From positions 1-9,431 of the forward strand of contig JAITBX010000098.1 of NCBI GenBank assembly GCA_031283405.1: 9,431 nt of DNA, written 5' to 3'. Under the pieces are notes generated by a model. The model saw nothing but the letters and a program-made list of their open reading frames with translations. It had not been told where the DNA came from and did not search any database. Positions 1 through 5,365 of this stretch are shown here, one piece after another. Both the position numbers and the translations under genes were made by a program. This DNA comes from Burkholderiales bacterium. GTDB lineage: Bacteria; Pseudomonadota; Gammaproteobacteria; Burkholderiales; Casimicrobiaceae. How positions within the stretch are numbered: position 1 is the stretch's first letter; each line of letters begins with the position of its first letter.

Positions 1-2024
1 AGCGCTTCATCGCACTTCGGGCAAAATTCGTGTTCACCGGCAAGATAACCATGCACCGGACAAATCGAAAACGTCGGCGTCACCGTGACATACGGTAAAC
101 GGAAACGCTCCAGCGAACGCCGCACCAAATCGCGGCAGGCGTTGGCGCTCGACACGCGCTCGGTCATGTACAGATGCAACACCGTGCCGCCGGTGTATTT
201 GGTTTGCAAGGGTTCTTGCCGCGCCAGCGCTTCAAAGGGATCGTCGGTGAAGCCCACCGGCAACTGCGTCGAGTTGGTGTAGTACGGCGCTTCCGGCGTT
301 CCCGCTTGCAGAATGTCGCGGAAACGTTTTCTGTCTTCCTTGGCGAAACGGTAGGTCGTTCCTTCCGCCGGCGTCGCTTCCAGATTGTAGAGATGTCCCG
401 TCTCTTCTTGAAATGCGACCATCCGCGCGCGCAAATGGTTCAGCAGCTCTTCGGCAAAAGCGTGACCCCATTCAGTGGTGATGTTTTCCTTGTCGCCGGT
501 AAAGTTGCGAATCATTTCGTTGACGCCGTTGATGCCGAGCGTCGAAAAATGGTTGCGCAGCGTTCCCAGATAGCGCTTGGTGTAAGGGAACAAGCCCTGA
601 TCGATCAGGCGCTGAATCACTTTGCGTTTGACTTCGAGACTTTCTTTGGCGATTTCGAGAAGGTAATCGAGGCGGCGGTACATCCCTTCACGATCGCCGG
701 CGTAGAGATAACCCAGCCGCGCACAGTTGATCGTCACCACGCCCAGCGAACCGGTTTGCTCGGCGCTACCGAACAAACCGTTGCCGCGTTTCAACAATTC
801 GCGCAGATCGAGTTGCAAGCGGCAACACATCGAGCGAATCATGTTGGGCTTCAGTTCCGAATTGAGGAAATTCTGAAAATACGGCAGCCCGTACTTGGCG
901 GTCATCTCGAAGAGCAATTCGCAATTCGGATGATCCCAGTCGAAATCCGGCGTGATGTTGTAAGTCGGAATCGGGAAAGTGAACACGCGCCCTTTGGCGT
1001 CGCCGGTCGTCATCACTTCGATGTACGCGCGGTTGATCATGTCCATTTCTTTTTGCAGATCGCCATAGGTGAACGGCTGCTCGACGCCGCCGATGACCGG
1101 CGCCTGCTCGCGCAAATCTTCGGGACACACCCAGTCAAATGTCAGATTGGTGAACGGCGTTTGCGTGCCCCAGCGCGAAGGAACATTCAGGTTGTAAATC
1201 AATTCCTGAATGCACTGCTTCACATCGTCGTAGGGCATGTTGTCTTTGCGGATGAACGGCGCCATGTACGTGTCGAACGACGAAAATGCTTGCGCACCCG
1301 CCCACTCGTTTTGCAACGTGCCCAGAAAGTTGACGATTTGCCCGACCGCGCTGCTCATGTGCTTCGGCGGCCCCGCTTCCACTTTGCCGGGCACCCCGTT
1401 CAATCCCTCAAACAGTAACGTGCGCAACGACCAGCCGGCGCAATAACCGGCCAACATATCGAGATCGTGAATGTGCACGTCGCCCTCGCGGTGCGCCTGC
1501 CCGATCTCCGGTTCATACACATGGTCGAGCCAGTAATTGGCGACCACTTTGCCGGACACATTCAGGATCAGGCCGCCCAACGAATAACCTTGATTGGCGT
1601 TGGCGTTGACCCGCCAGTCGCGCTGGTCGAGGTATTCGTCGATGGCGTTGGCGACGTTGATGAGCGTCTTTTGGGTGTCGCGTAGCCGTTTGTGTTTTTC
1701 GCGATAGACGATGTAAGCGCGTGCCGTCACATAATAGCCGGCGGCGATCAGCGTTTCTTCGACGCGATCCTGAATCGCTTCGATCGTCGGCACACCGTCC
1801 GGCGCCTTGTACGCCAGCACCCGACCCACCTGCGACGCCAGCCGTTGCGCTTCGCTCTCGTCGAACTCGCCGGTCGCATTGCCGGCTTTCGCGATCGCTA
1901 CCGCGATCTTCTCCAACTCGAACGGCACCCGCGAACCATCGCGCTTGACGATCTGACGCGGCAACAAAACGGATTCGCCAAGAATGGCAGAGGAGGAAGA
2001 TGAGGCTGACGGCAAATCGAGCAT
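1..2024 (-). CDS. nrdD: Anaerobic (class III) ribonucleoside-triphosphate reductase, 3' end cut by window edge
   Basis: Reduces ribonucleoside triphosphates to deoxy forms without oxygen, using a glycyl radical installed by NrdG; cytoplasmic. 674 codons are visible with no stop. After a Ser-rich start comes an ATP-cone-like region (about residues 22-115, starting PRQIVKRDGSRVPFELEKI). The catalytic domain shows HIHDLDMLAGYCAGWSL (184 onward, with Cys195 as the probable barrel cysteine), NLNVPSRWGTQTPFTNL (from 278), and MCCRLQLDL (399-407), whose Cys400/401 pair should include the thiyl-radical cysteine. INCARLGYL includes Cys434. CPVHGYLAGEHEFCPKC (655-671) is a Zn-type motif in which the second ligand position is His658. 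The Gly-radical loop should lie beyond the left edge, as may nrdG. ATG at 2024 is preceded by the purine-rich AAAGAAG, a weak ribosome site. The upstream region carries NrdR-like boxes. Identification is very secure; only the end is missing. Confidence 0.97.
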   Translation of the reverse strand, partial: MLDLPSASSSSSAILGESVLLPRQIVKRDGSRVPFELEKIAVAIAKAGNATGEFDESEAQRLASQVGRVLAYKAPDGVPTIEAIQDRVEETLIAAGYYVTARAYIVYREKHKRLRDTQKTLINVANAIDEYLDQRDWRVNANANQGYSLGGLILNVSGKVVANYWLDHVYEPEIGQAHREGDVHIHDLDMLAGYCAGWSLRTLLFEGLNGVPGKVEAGPPKHMSSAVGQIVNFLGTLQNEWAGAQAFSSFDTYMAPFIRKDNMPYDDVKQCIQELIYNLNVPSRWGTQTPFTNLTFDWVCPEDLREQAPVIGGVEQPFTYGDLQKEMDMINRAYIEVMTTGDAKGRVFTFPIPTYNITPDFDWDHPNCELLFEMTAKYGLPYFQNFLNSELKPNMIRSMCCRLQLDLRELLKRGNGLFGSAEQTGSLGVVTINCARLGYLYAGDREGMYRRLDYLLEIAKESLEVKRKVIQRLIDQGLFPYTKRYLGTLRNHFSTLGINGVNEMIRNFTGDKENITTEWGHAFAEELLNHLRARMVAFQEETGHLYNLEATPAEGTTYRFAKEDRKRFRDILQAGTPEAPYYTNSTQLPVGFTDDPFEALARQEPLQTKYTGGTVLHLYMTERVSSANACRDLVRRSLERFRLPYVTVTPTFSICPVHGYLAGEHEFCPKCDEA

Positions 2025-2088
2025 GATTCTTCTTTCGGGAAAAAGTTCAATCCGGGCAGTACAACAAACCGCGCGGGCGCTAAAAAAC

Positions 2089-2143
2089 AAAACTGCACAA
2101 AACGACGTAAAACGGCGTAAAGCACTTGAAAATACGGCAAAAA
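2089..2143. promoter_or_regulatory. Phased A-tract array, predicted intrinsically bent DNA
   Basis: On the + strand, runs of three to five A begin at 2089, 2099, 2109, 2119, 2129 and 2139, so six consecutive tracts repeat with exact 10-bp spacing. An extra A6 sits at 2082-2087, slightly out of phase. A-tracts repeated near the helical period are known to bend DNA. The array lies between the NrdR-like boxes and the nrdD start, so it is probably in the nrdD leader. The phasing is seen directly; the bending and any role (nucleoid protein binding, promoter geometry) are inferred. Confidence 0.6.
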
Positions 2144-2162
2144 TCCCGCCGGCAACCGTGCT

Positions 2163-2179
2163 TTCCGGCAACACCGGAA
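2163..2179 (-). other. Small stem-loop in the probable nrdD leader
   Basis: TTCCGG (2163-2168) and CCGGAA (2174-2179) are perfect inverted repeats around a 5-nt loop. They lie just downstream of the predicted nrdD transcription start, so the leader RNA could form this short hairpin. A T-run follows only some distance later, so it is not a convincing terminator or attenuator. Confidence 0.3.
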
Positions 2180-2182
2180 CCG

Positions 2183-2192
2183 CTATATCTAG
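2183..2192. promoter_or_regulatory. NrdR-like box 1 (proximal to nrdD)
   Basis: CTATATCTAG matches 9 of 10 positions of the NrdR box core CwAtATaTwG, and CGCTA...TAGCG around it is palindromic. NrdR is the ATP/dATP-sensing repressor of most bacterial ribonucleotide reductase operons. The outer three bases on each side do not match the wider 16-bp consensus. The box falls just downstream of a possible nrdD -10 (2205-2210), consistent with repression. Confidence 0.55.
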
Positions 2193-2204
2193 CGGCGCTT
2201 GATA

Positions 2205-2210
2205 ATTCTA
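2205..2210 (-). promoter_or_regulatory. Possible nrdD -10 element
   Basis: Read on the minus strand the hexamer is TAGAAT, five of six matches to the sigma70 -10. It sits between the two NrdR-like boxes. The matching -35 position (around TTCTTT) is poor, so the promoter would need an activator or a different sigma contact. Transcription would start near 2198, giving a leader of about 170 nt. Confidence 0.35.
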
Positions 2211-2228
2211 CCTCAATAAATGGTAGAA
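2206..2228. repeat. Perfect 7-bp inverted repeat overlapping NrdR-like box 2
   Basis: TTCTACC (2206-2212) and GGTAGAA (2222-2228) are exact inverted repeats around a 9-bp spacer. The symmetry centre (2217) falls within the second NrdR-like box and overlaps the candidate -10. It could be an operator for another regulator, or a chance extension of the box symmetry. Confidence 0.4.
2214..2223. promoter_or_regulatory. NrdR-like box 2 (distal to nrdD)
   Basis: CAATAAATGG matches 8 of 10 core positions of the NrdR box. It lies exactly 31 bp, about three helical turns, from box 1, which is the spacing usual for paired NrdR boxes. The match alone is modest; its spacing from a 9/10 match upstream of a ribonucleotide reductase gene is what makes it credible. 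Confidence 0.45.
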
Positions 2229-2437
2229 AAGAACAGGGGCGACCGAATTTTTTCTTCCTTTCTTTTTGGGGTGAACGGGCGGGCGAAAACCTCGACACCA
2301 AGCCTTTTCGGTGTGTGTAAAACGCAACATCCAAACACAACACGCAAACGCAATATCCGGCGACCGCCATGACCTGTCTTGCAAACATCCCTGCCGATAA
2401 AGGCATCGGTCGCTCGCCCCGATCGCTCGCTGATTGT

Positions 2438-2467
2438 TTGCCTTGTTGGATTCCCCCGTGCTATCAT
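2438..2467 (+). promoter_or_regulatory. Candidate promoter for the response-regulator operon
   Basis: TTGCCT (2438-2443) and TATCAT (2462-2467) are separated by 18 bp and resemble a weak sigma70 promoter. TAAAAT at 2475-2480 is an alternative -10 without a good -35. Either would leave a 5' leader of roughly 135-150 nt before the regulator start at 2624. Several alternatives of similar quality exist, so confidence is low. Confidence 0.25.
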
Positions 2468-2546
2468 TTGAAAGTAAAATTTGTGCTTATCAACCGCTTA
2501 CCCGCGTTGGCATTATTGTTATTGTGGGTGCGATAAGCAGCAAACT

Positions 2547-2570
2547 GTCGCAGCGATCGGGTCGCAGTGA
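2547..2570. repeat. Direct repeat GTCGCAGyGA upstream of the response regulator
   Basis: GTCGCAGCGA (2547-2556) and GTCGCAGTGA (2561-2570) are near-identical direct repeats 14 bp apart, about 55-75 bp before the regulator start. OmpR-family proteins bind direct repeats, usually nearer 10-11 bp apart, so an autoregulatory site is possible but unproven. Confidence 0.3.
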
Positions 2571-2623
2571 CCATACCCACCCAACAAGATTTTTGATTCT
2601 AAGCTAAGCGCGAGGGGGATCCT

Positions 2624-3328
2624 ATGCGTATTCTGGTACTTGAAGACGACGTCGCCCAAGGAGACGCCTTGATTTCCCTGCTGGGGCAATCCGGGCACGA
2701 GGTGCATGCCTTCATTCGCGGCGACGATGTGATGCGAATATTGCGCCGCGAAATTTTTGATCTGGCGTTGCTCGACTGGAAAACCCCGGGCGCTACCGGA
2801 CGAGAGGTGTTGACGTGGATCCGTGAGCAACTGTTGGAGCCGTTGCCGGTCATTTTCATATCACAACAAGACAACGAAGCCGATATCGTCGATGCGTTGA
2901 CGGCAGGCGCCGACGACTATCTGATCAAGCCGATTCGCTCCGCCGAACTGATGGCGCGCATCGCGGCGGTCATGCGGCGGCACGCCAGTAATACTGATCC
3001 TTCGCAGCAAATGATTTTGCGCGTTGGCGGCTTGGTGCTCGATCGCAACGTTCGGACGGCGACGCTCAATGGTCGCCTGATTGAACTGACTCAAAAGGAA
3101 TTTGAGTTGGCCTGGTATTTGTTCCGCCATCTCGGCCAACTGGTGTCGCGCATTCAGACCCTGCAAGCCGTTTGGGGAGGCTCCGAGTCGATCAGTTCAC
3201 GAACGCTGGACACCCATATCAGCCGGTTGCGCCGCAAACTCGAACTGACTCCGGAAAACGGCTTTTGTCTGATTTCCGTCTATGGCTACGGTTACCGCGT
3301 CGAATACATCGAGGCGGAAGCGCTCTAA
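2624..3328 (+). CDS. OmpR/PhoB-family response regulator
   Basis: DNA-binding response regulator of 234 residues, the usual size for the family. The receiver domain (1 to about 120) has the acidic pocket Glu7/Asp8/Asp9, the phospho-acceptor Asp51 in LALLDWKTPG, the switch residue Ser80 in FISQQD, Tyr99, and Lys102 in DDYLIKP. The C-terminal winged helix (about 130-228) has LTQKEFELAWYLF, the recognition-helix region SSRTLDTHISRLRRKL and the wing YGYGYRV. ATG at 2624 is preceded by a good ribosome site (GAGGGGGA, 2612-2619). It stands first in a same-strand cluster with a FecR/LysM protein and a CHASE2 histidine kinase, which is the expected phosphodonor. All key residues are present, so it should be phosphorylatable. 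The target genes are unknown; the downstream fecR-like promoter is one candidate. Confidence 0.95.
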   Translation: MRILVLEDDVAQGDALISLLGQSGHEVHAFIRGDDVMRILRREIFDLALLDWKTPGATGREVLTWIREQLLEPLPVIFISQQDNEADIVDALTAGADDYLIKPIRSAELMARIAAVMRRHASNTDPSQQMILRVGGLVLDRNVRTATLNGRLIELTQKEFELAWYLFRHLGQLVSRIQTLQAVWGGSESISSRTLDTHISRLRRKLELTPENGFCLISVYGYGYRVEYIEAEAL

Positions 3329-3329
3329 G

Positions 3330-3349
3330 GCATGTTAACATGCTAAAAT
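3330..3349 (+). promoter_or_regulatory. 14-bp perfect palindrome overlapping an extended -10
   Basis: GCATGTTAACATGC (3330-3343) is a perfect palindrome starting two bases after the regulator stop codon. Its right end supplies the TGC of an extended -10, TGC-TAAAAT (3341-3349), with no recognisable -35. This could be an operator-controlled internal promoter for the fecR-like gene starting at 3365, with transcription beginning near 3356 and a very short leader. Confidence 0.4.
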
Positions 3350-3364
3350 GTTTCATTGCCTCCC

Positions 3365-5029
3365 ATGACGCTCATTCGTTTCACTGCCGTTGCTTTTTTT
3401 CTCAGTTTCTCGGCGCTGTCGTTGCACGCGACCGAGCCGGTCGATGTTGTTCCCGACTCCATCGAATACATCGTACAGCCGGGCGACACCGTCAGCAATC
3501 TCTCTGAGCGTTACCTCGGAGGGCGCGCTCGCTGGGGCGCCATCGAAAAAGCCAATCCCGGCCTCGACATTCACAAACTGCGCCCGGGGCAAACGCTGCG
3601 TCTGCCTGAAAACCGCGTTCAGTCGGCCGCCAAAACTGCCAAAGTGCTGAAAATCAACGGCAGCAAGACGCAAAGCGACGGCGTTGATTTGCAGGAAGGG
3701 CAAGAACTGGCCGCCGGCGCCGTGATCGAAGTGGGCAACGACAGTTTCGTGACTTTGCAGTTGAACGATGGCAGCATTCTGATCGTCGAACCCAACACCC
3801 GCGCCCGCCTCGACGAACTGCGCCAATTGTCCACCGGCTCCCAGCGCTCCTCGGTGTATGTCGATCGTGGCCGCGTCAACGTCAAAGCCGCGCCGCAAAC
3901 CAAGCCGGGGGCGCGTTTTGAGATTACCACGCCGAGCGCCACCACCGCCGTGCGCGGCACCCAATTCCGGGTCGGCAAGAAAGAAAATACGGCAACCGTC
4001 ATCGAAGTCGATGAAGGGCGCGTTCATGTCGCGTCGGCAAGCGCCAACAAAAAACAAAAAAGCAGAAAGAGCCTCGACAAAGGCGTTAACGTTGCCGCCG
4101 GTCAGGGCAGCATCGTTGCCGACGGCCAGCCGCCAAGCGCGCCCGTTTTCCTGTTGCCGCCGCCGGATTTGAGCGCCTTGCCCGGACAATACACGCAGCC
4201 TGTTCTGGAAATCGTTTTCCCGCCCGTCGCCAATGCCGTGGCTTATCGCGTTTCCGTGGCGCGAAACGTCGAGTTCAACGATCTCATCGCCCTCAACGAA
4301 AACACGTTGCCGCAACTCAAGATCGTCGATATTCCCGACGGCCAATACTTTCTGCGCGCCTGCGCCATTTCCGCCGATGGGCTGCACGGGATTGAAGCCA
4401 GCGCCACCTTCCTGCTGCACGCTCACCCCGAACCGCCGTTTGCTACTTCGCCGGTTCTCGACAACCACGTCGCCGCCGGAACGGTCACACTGAATTGGAC
4501 AGCGCCGCAAGATGCCGCCGCTTACGATATCCTCATCACCCGCGACGGCCAGCCCCTTCCGGTCATCGAGCGCCATCGGGGAACGTCTTACGCGCTGGAC
4601 GCCGCGCCCGGCCTCTACCTCTGGCAACTGGCCACCCGCGACGCCGCCGACTCTTTGGGGCCGTTCAGCCGGCAAAGCGCTTTCACCGTTATCGAGCCGC
4701 CCAGCGCGCCGGTCGCGCAAGCCGCGCTCGCCGGCGACGACAACACCCTGACGCTGGCTTGGGAAGGAACCTCCGGCCAAACCTACCATTGGCAACTCGC
4801 TGCCGACAGCGATTTCTCGTCGATTCAGAAAGAAGGCAACACCCCCACCCCCAACATCGAACTGGCGGCGCTGCCCGCCGGAACCTACTTCATCCGGTTG
4901 CGCACCACGACCAGCGAAGGCGTCGAAGGACCGTACGGCGGCGGCCAGAAATTCGTCATCCCCGAACAAGAAAGCGCCCCCCCCTTCTGGATCTTTCTGC
5001 TCTTGTTGCCGCCGCTTCTGGCGCTTTAG
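3365..5029 (+). CDS. Secreted LysM-FecR domain protein with C-terminal hydrophobic tail
   Basis: Predicted 554-residue envelope protein of unknown function. Residues 1-22 look like a signal peptide ending SLHA. A LysM domain (34-81: YIVQPGDTVSNLSERYLGG ... RPGQTLRLP) suggests peptidoglycan binding. A FecR-type domain (about 95-225) includes the typical TTAVRGTQFRV (193-203) and DEGRVHV. Three Fn3-like beta-sandwich repeats follow (about 279-358, 359-449 and 450-534), each ending in a YFLR/YLWQ/YFIR strand. The last 16 residues are a hydrophobic stretch that may be a membrane anchor. It lacks the cytoplasmic anti-sigma part of classic FecR, and no sigma factor is nearby. ATG at 3365 is chosen because it begins directly with the signal peptide; an in-frame TTG at 3356 is possible, and no clear ribosome site is seen. 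The stop codon coincides with the left end of the repeat element. Likely works with the adjacent CHASE2 kinase. Confidence 0.88.
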   Translation: MTLIRFTAVAFFLSFSALSLHATEPVDVVPDSIEYIVQPGDTVSNLSERYLGGRARWGAIEKANPGLDIHKLRPGQTLRLPENRVQSAAKTAKVLKINGSKTQSDGVDLQEGQELAAGAVIEVGNDSFVTLQLNDGSILIVEPNTRARLDELRQLSTGSQRSSVYVDRGRVNVKAAPQTKPGARFEITTPSATTAVRGTQFRVGKKENTATVIEVDEGRVHVASASANKKQKSRKSLDKGVNVAAGQGSIVADGQPPSAPVFLLPPPDLSALPGQYTQPVLEIVFPPVANAVAYRVSVARNVEFNDLIALNENTLPQLKIVDIPDGQYFLRACAISADGLHGIEASATFLLHAHPEPPFATSPVLDNHVAAGTVTLNWTAPQDAAAYDILITRDGQPLPVIERHRGTSYALDAAPGLYLWQLATRDAADSLGPFSRQSAFTVIEPPSAPVAQAALAGDDNTLTLAWEGTSGQTYHWQLAADSDFSSIQKEGNTPTPNIELAALPAGTYFIRLRTTTSEGVEGPYGGGQKFVIPEQESAPPFWIFLLLLPPLLAL

Positions 5030-5047
5030 GGTTTGCTAACGCCATGA
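5027..5047 (+). repeat. Left terminal inverted repeat of the structured element
   Basis: This arm matches the reverse complement of 5279-5299 at 20 of 21 bases; the one difference is T at 5033. Its first bases form the TAG stop of the fecR-like gene. Confidence 0.8.
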
Positions 5048-5048
5048 C

Positions 5049-5064
5049 CGCAACGCACGTTGCG
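5049..5064. other. Short perfect hairpin inside the element
   Basis: CGCAAC and GTTGCG (5049-5054 and 5059-5064) pair perfectly around a 4-nt loop, immediately inside the left terminal repeat. Confidence 0.5.
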
Positions 5065-5157
5065 CCTTGTTTGCAGATGAGTGCGCGAAGGGGGTGGGCG
5101 CCAATAGCGGGACTATTGGCGCCCGCGCCCGACAAAGCAGTCGCCGCAAACAAAGGC
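5065..5157. other. Left internal hairpin of the element, with a 12-bp perfect stem
   Basis: GGGCGCCAATAG (5096-5107) and CTATTGGCGCCC (5113-5124) form a perfect 12-bp stem with a 5-nt loop, extendable by a G-U and a G-C pair. An outer pairing, CCTTGTTTGC (5065-5074) with GCAAACAAAGG (5147-5157), encloses it with one bulged base. No T-run follows, so this is not a standard intrinsic terminator, though it would be a strong RNA structure. Confidence 0.7.
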
Positions 5158-5164
5158 AACCCGA

Positions 5165-5270
5165 AGGGAAGGAGGAATGCTGAGCGCATGGCTGCATTGC
5201 GGCTTCGCTTGTGTGGATCAACCACACGACGCTCGCCGCGCTTTGCCCTGTACCCAGCATTCACCTTCGT
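5165..5270. other. Right internal long imperfect hairpin of the element
   Basis: GAATGCTG (5175-5182) pairs with CAGCATTC (5255-5262), with flanking GAAGG/CCTTC also complementary across one bulge. The inner stem GTGTGG (5211-5216) pairs with CCACAC (5222-5227) around loop ATCAA, and GCGGC pairs with GCCGC between them. Together with the left hairpin and the terminal repeats, the whole element could fold as a branched structure. Confidence 0.55.
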
Positions 5271-5278
5271 GCGCGTGT

Positions 5279-5299
5279 TCATGGCGTTAGCAGACCCTA
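5279..5299 (-). repeat. Right terminal inverted repeat of the structured element
   Basis: Reverse-complement partner of 5027-5047 (20 of 21 bases). It is followed by GCGGCTTAAC, taken as the original flank of the kinase gene. Confidence 0.8.
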
Positions 5300-5365
5300 G
5301 CGGCTTAACGCCCAAAGAGCCATGCCTCTACGGCATTGTTCCCTTCCGGTAAAGCACGCACTCGT

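Larger units (their letters stand above)
2231..2600. other. Remainder of the divergent intergenic region
   Basis: No credible gene lies here: the small open frames on both strands have no recognisable protein features, and the minus-strand ones simply run toward the nrdD promoter. The stretch has homopurine/pyrimidine runs near 2246-2267 and a possible weak + strand promoter near 2438-2467. It also holds short direct repeats at 2547-2570 and an inverted GTGGGT/ACCCAC pair (2524-2529 and 2575-2580). I see no RNA gene, terminator or CRISPR repeat. Confidence 0.5.
5027..5299. mobile_element. MITE-like structured element with terminal inverted repeats
   Basis: The ends, 5027-5047 and 5279-5299, are inverted copies matching at 20 of 21 positions, with shared core TGCTAACGCCATGA. 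Weaker similarity continues about 13 bp inward. If the terminal TA on both sides is a duplicated target, the inserted unit is about 269 bp with ends GGGT...ACCC; TA duplication is typical of IS630/Tc1-type transposition. The interior folds into nested hairpins (5049-5064, 5065-5157 and about 5165-5270). No transposase is encoded, so it would be moved in trans. It lies between the fecR-like and kinase genes; removing it and one TA leaves about 65 bp between them and still keeps a TAG stop for the fecR-like gene. Structure is seen directly; mobility is inferred from one copy. Confidence 0.6.

Noticed and set aside
174..1418. Long + strand open frame (414 codons)
   Set aside because: It is antisense to nrdD, whose frame encodes unmistakable conserved motifs; the product is Arg/His/Gln-rich with no domain, as expected from a mirrored GC-rich gene.
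2201..2218. TTGA...TCAA pair near the nrdD promoter as an FNR site
   Set aside because: The half-sites are several bases too far apart for FNR binding.
2080..2406. 108-codon minus-strand open frame upstream of nrdD
   Set aside because: It overlaps the NrdR-like boxes and phased A-tracts, has no recognisable features, and does not look like a leader peptide.
2480..2493. FNR-like site TTTGT-GCTT-ATCAA
   Set aside because: Only 8 of 10 positions match TTGAT-N4-ATCAA, including a mismatch at the important G, and it precedes the two-component gene rather than nrdD.
3353..4969. 538-codon minus-strand open frame
   Set aside because: It is antisense to the LysM-FecR gene, which has a signal peptide and recognisable domains; the antisense product is low-complexity Gly/Arg/Val-rich with no motif.
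5096..5130. Intrinsic terminator after the fecR-like gene
   Set aside because: The stem is strong but is followed by GC-rich sequence rather than a run of T.
4495..5352. 285-codon + strand open frame overlapping the fecR-like gene and the element
   Set aside because: The first half is an Arg/Pro-rich shadow of the fecR-like gene; only the 5188 start within the element has a ribosome-site-like sequence, and the product is unrecognised.
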